A stretch of DNA of 64,000 nt, from NCBI GenBank assembly GCA_026936325.1, contig JAPTHN010000004.1, positions 44,161,289 through 44,225,288 on the forward strand, read 5' to 3'. Below, one piece after another: positions 12,801 through 23,600 of this stretch (the first letter of the stretch is position 1; every line of letters begins with the position of its first letter). Below the pieces are notes generated by a model. That model did no database searches, was not told where the DNA came from, and worked only from the letters and a program-made list of their open reading frames with translations. The stretch comes from Platynereis dumerilii (lineage: Eukaryota > Annelida > Polychaeta > Phyllodocida > Nereididae). The position numbers and the translations under genes were made by a program.

Positions 12801-13164
12801 TATTAATATTTTTGGAATTGACTATATATAGTCTACCCATTGAAAATGTAGTGGGGCATCATGGGGGTGGGGGGTTAATTAATTAGTTAATTGCTGAAAA
12901 TTCAATTAGAAAATATTTATATATATAAATCTAATACTAAGTAGCTTATTATATTTGTGCACCTTGTCCAATAAAGCCTACTGCCAATAGCAAAAGGAAA
13001 AATTTGAGAATAATAATAAAATGTAACAGCAAAAATTAAAAGTGCCCCCCCCCCTTTCCTCCCCCTCCCCCTCTCCATTTTTTTTCATCAGATCATTTGA
13101 CAGGTATTAAATTACAGTACATGTACTCTAAAGCATTTGTACAACAAAATAGAGAGCTGTCAGC
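9848..13164. other. Non-coding stretch, homopolymer-rich, decayed GATA repeats
   Basis: Long C or G runs recur (10100-10170, 10550-10880, 11440, 12070, 12160, 13045). A decayed GATAGACAGATA repeat fills about 11090-11350. No exon with splice sites or a recognisable domain was found. The short open frames here have no conserved look. Confidence 0.6.
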
Positions 13165-13383
13165 CAGTGGCGTAGCTACAGGGGGGGCAGGGGGGGCGGT
13201 CGCCCCCCCCTGGCTCCATCCTGACCAGGAAAGAAATGATTACACTGCCATCAAACGTTGCATTTTGCCGATGGCGCGCCTCTGCCGCGACAGCGATAAA
13301 AGGTCCCCCAACAATAATGTTTTATTTCCATAGCTGACTTGAATATTTTGCCCCCCCTGGAAAATTTCCTAGCTACGCCACTG
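13165..13383. mobile_element. hAT-like MITE, CAGTGGCGTAGCTA termini
   Basis: CAGTGGCGTAGCTA at the left end is inverted as TAGCTACGCCACTG at the right end, giving a 219-bp element with G-rich and C-rich subterminal runs. This terminus is a widely seen hAT-type MITE end. The 8-mers on the two flanks do not match well, so the target duplication is eroded. Confidence 0.8.
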
Positions 13384-14512
13384 TGCTGTATAGCCACAGA
13401 ATTTTCCATAGCCCCCAGCCCCCCACCCCTGTTAAATATACCCTGTTCAGCTGGTTGGGGTGTGGTGGCGAACCCAAAAATAATGGAAAAATAGGACACC
13501 TTGAAATATTTACACCCCGCCCTTTTACATAAAATTTAGACATCTCAGGTTATAGAACACATCAAATACTGATAATTCATATACTTACATGATATTTCAG
13601 AAGGTTTTAAGCAAGATCTAAGCAGTTTTCCAGTCTTCCACCTCCCCGCATGTGAACTGAAGTGAAAATGGCAAAAATATGCCCCCTGGAGTGCTAGTGC
13701 CAAAAAATTCCACTAGAGGCCGACAGGAGTCAGTGCTCCCTGCAAAACAGATGGCGACACTTGTCACAAAATTTATAATGCTCTGCAGCTAACCCTTGGC
13801 ATTCAATTTCCAGAATTATTTATGAAAATCTATAAAAGACATTTGCACTGGTAGAAGAGCAGAGAACTATAGTAGCTTATAGCACTCCTTTCAAAAATTA
13901 CGTGAGCTCAGCAGTCTCCAATGGCGGGGTATTACTCAAATAAATTTACACTGGTCAACATAACGAAAGCAAACAATCTGAATGGCTTTTTTTTTTTCGG
14001 GCTCTCGGCATTTAAAAAAATATATATATAGAGCTATGAAAAACTTGGTCTCAAAAGCCTTGTATTTCCCCCAAATAAAAACTGAAATAGTTATTATTAA
14101 CTTGTAAAAAAAAATTGACATTATTTTGTTGAGAGTTTGTAATTTTTTTTAATCCCAAAAAGCTAAAAAAATGGCCTACACCATTTAATATAGTCACCCA
14201 GAGAATTTGCTGAAGTGAATATAGTAGGCTATTACCAAAAAGCAACTGGCCTAATTAAGCTAATTGCTCCAAGGTAGGCCTTCTTTATTGCACTTTAATA
14301 ACCAAATCTCTTGAGAGCTCTTGACGTTAAAACATGCTAGGGTCTATAACCTCAAGTACAGTCAGCCTCCAGCTACGTTCAGCAATCTACATTCATGGAA
14401 TTTCATGCTAATCAAAGAAGACAGGCACATGCATTCCTCTCAAGACAATTAAGAAGCTGCCCCAATGCAGAACTTTCTATCCCTCTGTGATCAATGATCC
14501 ATACCCAACATT

Positions 14513-14876
14513 AGGCCACACATAATTGATCTTTAGCTTCTCGGATCTTCTCAAGGCACTTTTTCTAGGTGGAAAAAAAAGTTTTATAATGTAAAAAAAA
14601 AATTAAAAATTTTTTCCGTCGGCAGAAAATCTATTGTTTCGGGGGGTCTGCGAAGCTAAGAATCAATTATGTGAGGCCTTAGGCCGGATACATTTTAATT
14701 TTCAGGTTCTCGGATTGAAGCATCAAATTCATTTTCTGATAAAAAAATTGAGCTTAACTGCAATTTCTATTTAATTGACGCAATAAAAAATTTGTTACAG
14801 CTTTCTTTTCTCCTACCTCACAAAAAGTGCCTTGAGAAGATGCAATTCTAAGCTAAAGATTAATTATGTCTGGCCT
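14513..14876. mobile_element. Compound MITE, three copies of one terminus
   Basis: The left terminus (AGGCCACACATAATTGATC, then TTTAGCTT and ATCTTCTCAAGGCACTTTTT) is inverted at 14822-14876 over about 55 bp with a few mismatches. A third inverted terminus (GAAGCTAAGAATCAATTATG) ends at about 14680 and is followed at once by AGGCC. This suggests two elements side by side, or one inserted next to the other. Confidence 0.75.
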
Positions 14877-17635
14877 CTGTGACTGGCTAACACACTCGGA
14901 AATCTAGTATCTCCATCATCCAAATATGCAATAAAGTCAACGTTTAATATTGGCATATTGTTCCTGGAAAGTTCCCATCAATTTGAGATGACAATCATGA
15001 CACTTTAGTCGAACAAAAGAAAAGAAACAAAAAAGTTCAATTCAAATATTTTATATCAACAAAATAACAGGGCACAGCCTTAAACACAACACAATATATC
15101 ATACATTTCTCCGTGATATTTTCAGGCACATTTCAATATCATCGTTCAAAAAACACGATAAGGAACTAATCAATAGTTGATTACTTGGTCGAGTGATTAG
15201 ATAATTATTAAGCTCAAGTTGTGCATAGGTCCACTGCATGTCAATTCTTCGGCTACTTATTGACTTACAAAATTACAAGACTTAGTATCTAAAATTGTGA
15301 TGCTAATAATGTTCAATGTCCACTGTTGAAATATTTTTCTAAATTCAAAATAGGCATATTTGTATACTGGCTCACAAAATAGCCCAAACAAAGAAATCAT
15401 CAACTTCATTTTCAGAACGTTGAAAAGGGTATGATATGTTTAGTATCTATAGAAACACAAATACAAATAAAAACATCATAGCGGTGATTAAGTGCACATC
15501 ACATTGCAAAATGGAACACTGCCTTATAATTACAAAGCTCACTCTCATCAATTACAGACAATACATTCTTGCAGCAATTAAGTCAATAAAACATAAAACT
15601 CATTCATAATGTAGCAGTGCTATTATTGAAATAAATATTTACATAATTTAAGCAAAACAAATCACCTAATTAGCTCAAATTATGTAAACTCTCAGATTTG
15701 TGAAACACAGCTGTACTTTCAATAACCTCCATGTATGTCATACTCAATAAATTAATCTAATCTAATTGCCTATCCTAATAAGGGTGACTCGGAGTAATGT
15801 GAGAACCCCAGTTGTGAACCCAAGTTCACAATTGATGAATAAACTTCTCTCCTATCCTGGTCTGATATCCACTGCATGTATACTCAACAGAATAATCTTA
15901 ATGACAATTTATCACAATCATTACCTTGTGCAAAACTCAAACACAGCCTTTATGTAATAAAGTAATAAGTATGAGAATAAGCTGCACAAATAAAGCAAAG
16001 AAAACAAATGGCTACTGTAAAACGGGTAAAGTTGCCTGAGTTGGCAATCCGGGGGAAAGTTGGCGACCTATTTCAACCCACTTAATGGCAGAAATGCCAA
16101 CTTTCTTCACTGACAAAGGTGGCAACTATGCCAAAGAAACCTGCATCAGTGAGGAAAGTAGGCATTTCTTCCAAATAGCTTGCCAACTTTCCCCCAGATT
16201 GCCAACTTTACCCCTTCACCTAATTAAACAATTCAATGTCAGGACATCATGAGTTCGGATGTCGCAACAAAAGCCAGCTCGCTGCTCAAGACTTTGTTGA
16301 CAGGGAAAAGACAAAACCGTGCCGACTTAATTTGCATAACAGGATTAATCTATGTGTCACATGCTTGTCATCCTATCAAAAAAACTCAAACAATATCTAT
16401 CGCACTTTATCTAAACTCTATAATTAATTTACATAAATCAGTGAAATAGGCCTACATAAATTTATATCATTATAATACGAGATGACCCTGTTAACGTAAG
16501 ACTTGACATTACTGTCATAAGGCATAAAAAATAATTTACAGGAACCTTACTTTTCATAAAACAATTTATGATTGATACAAGTTATAAAGGCACAGATAAA
16601 TTTGGAAACATCCGACAGATGGCACTTCAATCACATCAATCACATTTGGTTCAGGATACTTGCGTCGAACTGGAGCATATTATACAACCACCAGACTAAG
16701 GCTCAGAACAGGACCTTTGCCAACAATATATTTTAGACATTCGACAGGCCAGTTCTAAATCAAATGCATGCAGATATGTAGCAATTTCAATGCGAGTTTG
16801 TGGCACAACCGGAAAGTTTACATATTGTTGAAATCACATTGCGGCAATTATGTCACCTTAGGCCCTCTGTGACAGCCTCCCACACTATTGCTTGTATCAA
16901 ACCTAAATTCAAAGTAGCATCAATAGATTAATTTACAAAAGCCATACAAGTTACTTTACAAGTTACATCTTGCATTATAAAACCTTATAAATACAATCTA
17001 AAAGATTTTCATTAACAAATACTTCAAAAAGAGACAGTGCCTGAGAACTACATTGACATTTACGTGCTTCATAAGCAATATTAAGCTTTGGTCACATATA
17101 ACCCACATTTAACACCAAGTTTCAACATAAGAGATACACATTAAATATACTGTACTATCATTGTATCAAGAAGAGTTTTATCTTAAAAAAAAAACCTATC
17201 TATTCAAATTCAACCTAGGTTAAAACAGAATGTCCTTTCAAATTAATTCATACCATAGGACCAAGCTAATGCTATGCTACAGAGTTAAATAAATATTAAA
17301 TTTCTAAACATTGCATAGCCTCATACTGTTCATACCATATCCACATTATCCAATATCGTAAATAATTGTAATTCATCTAGTTTAAAGGGTGAATAAAACT
17401 TAGTTATGATTAAAGCTATTAACTTCACATATTATTTTTGGCTCAACAAGCTCCTACATGAGGGGTTTATTCATCATTTCATAGTAAAACCATCCTATAT
17501 GTGGCTATTTCTAAAATATAGCATATTAATATTTGACAGTCTATATTTTTTAAAACATTCATGTCTTAAAATTGTCCTATATTCAACAAAAATAATTCTC
17601 AACATTCAAAATAAGAAATTTAAACTTCAATTTGA
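14877..17635 (-). other. HMBS 3' flank / probable 3' UTR region, non-coding
   Basis: AT-rich sequence without exons. An AATAAA on the minus strand (TTTATT at about 17466-17471) lies some 170 bp past the HMBS stop and could be a poly(A) signal. Apart from the foldback at 16024, nothing else stands out. Confidence 0.4.
16024..16214. mobile_element. 190-bp foldback element
   Basis: The left half (GGGTAAAGTTG, GGGGGAAAGTTGGC, GAAATGCC, TTCACTGA) pairs with the right half (TCAGTGA, GGCATTTC, GCCAACTTTCCCCC, CCAACTTTACCCC). The whole unit can fold into one long imperfect hairpin. It lies downstream of HMBS, possibly in its 3' UTR. The family is unknown. Confidence 0.7.
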
Positions 17636-20600
17636 TTAACTCTTCACTTCTTTGTGTCCATTCTCGCTTGATTGTTCTTTCGATTTTGCTTCGAGCATTT
17701 TTTGTTCCTTTTCCGCCTTTTGGCGCATAATTTCCTCGGCGGTGATTCTTTTGGCTTCGTTTAGAATGTTCCCAGCGCCTTCTTTGATCATTTGCTCGGC
17801 TAAATCTTTCCCAAGATCCTCGGCGGCCCGAAGTGGGAAAATAGAAAAGTCATGTGCCGCTACGGAAGCAAATTGTTTTGTGCCATTTGTTTTTTGTTTC
17901 TGAAAGAAAAAGTTGCGTTGAGTTAGCGAAAGTGCTTTACATCCTGTATTTCTGCACTGACAATATAGATTAAGAAAACAGGCAGAGACCGCAACAATGA
18001 GGCACCCTTGACACAGAACAAAACATCTGTCCAACATCGTTGAACTCAGGTCCCAGAGGTTAGCAGAATGGATAGGTTGACGATGGGAGCTTTATGTCCT
18101 GTATTTATGTGCTTGGTAGGCTAATTAGGACAGCCCAGAGGTAAGCAGTAGACCAAAATTGAACAAAACAACAAAGAAAATCATTATACTGTTTTGTAAA
18201 AGTTAAAGAAAGCTATCAGTAACATAGCACACTTTGGATGATATCAAAATAAATAGTTTCAAGCTTGTTGGTAACTTATACTACCACCATATATAAACTC
18301 AAAACTAAGCCGATTTTGGACATTGCAAGGGGCACGCCTATTGGCTGTACTGTAGTGGCCACAGTACTTTCTCAACACAAGGGGAACCATGCAAAGAGAG
18401 AGGGATTTAAGTGGTAATGGCACATTCTGCAAGACATAAACATAACACTGCAATTGGAAACAGACAATCATGCGAAAAACACTGTATATACAAACAAAAC
18501 GCTTAGAATGGAAGATTTCTTTAAAGAGAGATTAATTAAAAAGGCGGAGGGTAGGTTCAGATCTCTGCATAGCAACAAAGGACAGCTTCCTTAGCAACTC
18601 ACCAAAGAAGGGTCTTGTGACTAAAATGAAATTATAAAGAGTGCAAAGAAACGTTTAAAATAAATTCTACTACATGGTATAGCTTTGAAAGAGAGGTTTG
18701 AAAAGCAATAGTGTATAAGTAGTAGTCAAAACTAGAACAGAACATTCATGAATTCAAAAAGTATAACAGAGTATGTTCTAAAATCATATCAAACTTTTTC
18801 AGAAAATATATTTTCAACCGATTAAGGAATAAAATATTTTTTTGACCACAATTCAGTCACTCACTCATTCAAATGAAAGGATAGCATGAATACAATCCAA
18901 CAAGAAACTAAGACAAAATCACAGAGGAAGAAAAGTAACAGTGCAAGATTCAGAGAAAATTTGGATAGATGAATTGCCATAAAAATTGTTATATATCTAA
19001 ATCAGCAATATTTCTCATAATATATTTACCTTAGGACTGGGCTCATCATTCTCTGATAATGAAGTGGTCTTCCCATCAACGACGCATTCCGTTCCATCAA
19101 TACTGAAGACTCCCCCTTTCAAGACCAACGTGTCATTTTCTATTCTGCTGTGGACGGCAACAGGAACACTGCATCCTCCCTCCTGGAATAAATAGACATT
19201 TTACTACATGTACACAATTACAGTAAATCAATAACAACTTTAGATGCGACATTCAAAAATATTCCATCACCAAAGCAACACTCACCAAAGTCTTCAAGAA
19301 AGACCTTTCGGCAATACAACGCAACATGGTTTCGTAATGATTCAAATCTTTAAATCTTGCGAGCGTTTCTGGGTCGTTACTGCGGCATTCGATGGCAAGC
19401 GCCCCCTGGCCAATTGCGTACATACAATCTTCTGGCTCCAGTGTCTGAAAGTTACAAAAAGATATTTGAAAATTATACAATTATTTTTGGAAGATATTGA
19501 AAGAATGGAAACGCAGAGTGACAATTCAGACAGAGAAGCTCAAGTACAGGGGTTTTTGCACCTACTATTCACAGAAAATTTATTCAGTTATAGAGAAAAA
19601 ATATAAATTTGGTGAAAAATCCAAGTGGACCAAGTAATGTCTAACACAGAGTGACCTCCCCAGACTGAATGAAGGGCAGGATCGGCTGAAAATTAGTGAA
19701 CAACTAAGAACCTGCCATCCTATTGTTTATTCAGTATGGGGAGTCACTCTATGTTGGATACACTATTTGGTTTGATCTCCATTCTCCACCCCTAAATAGT
19801 TCATTTTTATGCATAGTTTAGATGAATGGATGATTGGGGCTTTACGTCCTGTATTTATGCACTGGGTAGGCTAATTAGGACATGAGGAGGACACGGCAAT
19901 GAGGCGAAGGACGATTGAAACAGCCGTCCCAAATGCATAGATATATAATAGAAAGACAGACAGAAATTTGGACAGACAGACAACATACCTGAGTGATTCT
20001 CTCTTGCCAACCCATCCTCTTCACCCCAGCCGCTGCAAGAATCAACGCAGCGTAGTCGTCCGCTTGGTCAAGTTTGCGAAGACGAGTGTTCAAATTACCA
20101 CGCTACAGGATCGTCAAGGATAAATCTCTGTACAAAATGGGTCCTCTTGGCTTATTAAAATTTTTGTTATAGCATCATTTTCACAGATTGACGCAGTCGA
20201 TCGAAAAGTTAATCGAATTCTTAAAAATTCATTCGAGGCAAATGAAGAATCAATATATGTTATTGACTCAATCTATATAATTTTTTCTGCCTCAAAGAAA
20301 ATTATTTTCCTTTTTAATTTTTTTGCAAAATTTGTAAATTTAGATTCAAATTTGTTTTTCATCCTATTACATTAACATTTTGTTGACCTTATGTTATATT
20401 ATGCCATTATCTAGGCACTTGGAGTTAAAATTGTACAGTATACTCACTATTCACAAAGTTACATAAAATTATAGGCCTAAGCAATAAGCATATCTTGTCC
20501 TCTCACAAATATGCATACATATTGACAAATTTTGTCCTCAACTTATAAATCATTACAACTTATAAGTAAACATTTCAAATTTGATCATTCCTAGTCTATT

Positions 20601-23600
20601 TTTAGGCATATATCTCAAATTGATTTACACTAAAAAAACTAAAACTTTTCCTATACTATTCAATGACAGCTGTTGTTTTATCACAATAATTTGATGTACA
20701 ACTGCGGTCAATATCAACCATTATCTTAATTTTAAAGCTCAAATGAAGATATATTGAGTTCAAAGGATACAATACTCTCAAATTTAAGATGAGGGTAGCG
20801 TCGCTTCAGTTGTGCTGATCTTCGTAATGAACTGGTTCCAATGACACTGTAAAAGAAATAGGACTAGATATTGCAAATGGAATTATCATAAATTATATAC
20901 GCAGATCAAAGCTAGGCCTTCATATTTTTACACTTTTTTTCAAAGTAGTTCTTCGTTATAGAGATGGATGTTCAATCCGAAATGACATATTCAAGAAAAT
21001 CCTAATTTAGTGTGTTCTTGAACACTTTTTTTTAAATTTGTCACTATTATGCCACCATGGTTCATTATGATTATCTCACTGTCTATCTTTCCATCACCTC
21101 AATATATCACTTTCAAAAGATCAATTCAGACTAATACCTATCAGCACAGATAGATCAGCATTTAATATATTTACATACATACAATTTATACATACCTGTC
21201 TTTGGGAAGTGATTCCAAGGTATGCGACTTATTTTTGGGATGCATTATAACGGCATCATGGGGATCTTCTCGTCTGAAGAGAAAGAAAACATCAAGTAAA
21301 TTTCAAACACTCTTGAAACGCCCAATAATATTTCTAAAACAAGAACAATGCAGTCACCCAGAGAATCTACCCGAGACGAATCACTCCATTGCTGGATATT
21401 ATCATAAGATTTTGCGTCTCAGCAAATCAGTGTGCAGGATTTCTCTCCAGTTCAAATATTATTTACCGGCGATTTGCATGGAGACTATTGGGTCCTCGGA
21501 GACCTGAGACCTATCATTTTAAAGGTCTCAGTGAGATCTATCTGTTTCAATTGGAATCGTGTCTGTACGACTGACGGAAATGTGTGAATAGACGTAACCG
21601 TCCTAATTTGCATAACATGCTTGAATCCATTTTCATTGGTCACCCTTAGGGGTGTGTCTGACTTAATCACTGAAGTGACTTACTTTAGAACTGCACCAAT
21701 CATCATGTTATTTGGCAAAGTGGTGGGAAGATCCTTCAACGAATGGACAACAAAGTCAACTCTCTTGTCTTCCAAGGCTACTTCCAATTCTTTTGTAAAT
21801 AGAGACTTTTCTCCGATTTTTGACAGAGCTGTATCGAGGATTTTATCTCCTGTGGTCGTCATGGAAACTGAAATAAGATTTACGAGTATTAGAAATGGGA
21901 AAAGTTGGTTTTTGGAAGTCTATTTATAGGTTATCATTTAGTAGCGATGAATACTAATTACCATGCATTATTTCAATTCTGTAATTAACTGAACTTAGTG
22001 TACAATGGGCATTGGATAACTTAAAAAATATACATGCGCACATTAATTCCAATAAAACAATATCATGTCACCGGTCACCCCATACCATTCTGACAACATT
22101 TCAATATGGCTAAGATTAATTAATATTCCATTGTTCAATTAAAAGATAGGGGTGCTACATTCACTTCTTTTCACATGCACCCCATGAAAATCAGACTGCT
22201 ACATCATAGCATATATAGCAGGATAGGGGTATGGCATTAATGACTTTATCAAAAGTGAAAACACATGCATGCCATACGCATAATTTAATTTACAGATATT
22301 GGACAATGCATGTAATTAATTGGCCTAAAAGGGAACAAATTGAGATAATGAACCAAAATTTGCAAAAATATCTTTGTTTCAGTCGTACAATTTGCATTTT
22401 GCAATAAATTGACCAGTGTGTCAAAAGAGGTCCAAAGTCCAAAATCAGAACCCTCCTGATAACTTAAAAATATACATACCAACTTCCACATCGAGGCCAG
22501 GTGTTCGTTTTTTTAGTTCATCTATCACATGGTACGTCTGAATCAGGGCCAACTGTAACAAAAAGAATTGTTTGTGTAGTTACCATGGTAACAATAAATA
22601 TATTCCATTAAAAAAATAAATTTTATATGACCTTGCCAAGTAAGCAATAGACATCCATCAAAATTCAACAAAAACGGGCAGGAAACGATAGATAGATAAA
22701 CAGATACATATCGATGGTGAAAGTGCAAAACCTCGTATGTCAAAAAAAGCCATTTTTCAGAAATTGGAAAAAACTATCACAGATGATTTTTTATGGTAAT
22801 GTTCATTTATATGCGAGTTAGGCTCTACGTGATTTATAGAAAGTGAGACCCTGTTTTAGCATAATTTTTTGTCATAGGTCATTGACCCCTGCATTGATGC
22901 TACCATCAGATATGAATGAAAATGTCGAGTTACAAGGCTTTGCACTTTCACTTTTTGCAAGTTAGTGAAAGTGCAAAACCTCGTAACTCGATCATTTATC
23001 ACATTTCTAAGCAACTTGCAGCATTGAATGTACTTCCAATCTATAGCTATACAGTAAAAATTATGATTTGACCATAATTAATAACAACTGCTAATTTTAA
23101 TTAGTGGCTACAATAGCAAGAATGAGGAAAATAGCAATTTTTCAAATTTTCATGCACAATTTTTTTCAATAGCCTACATCACTAAAACAAACATAGGGAG
23201 GTATAGATTTTTTAATAGGGAAATTTCCTGAGAGCCATAAACAAGAATCCGCGGATTCAAAACCGACCTAGCGCAATGAAATTGAAGGTGCCATTGCTTA
23301 AACCACTGAGCAACTGATATTGGAAGATAGGAGAAATAGTTGATTGGAAGATGCTAGACTATTAGAATAGAATCAATGCAGTTTGAACAGATTTCAAAAG
23401 GAAAGATGGCTGTCAAAATGGCTGCCACCTTGGATTTCTCAACATGTTACCGTCTCATACCCACAAAAGATAGCTGCCAACATGGCCACCACAATATGGC
23501 AGCCATCTTGGATTTCTCGACATGTTCCCAATCCATACCCAGAGGCCCATACCTGTACCAAATTTCATAACTGTAAGGTGAAATATTATGGTCACAATGG

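Noticed and set aside
19244-19606. 120-residue plus-strand frame
   Set aside because: It is antisense to HMBS exon 7, which has strong protein similarity and consistent splice sites.
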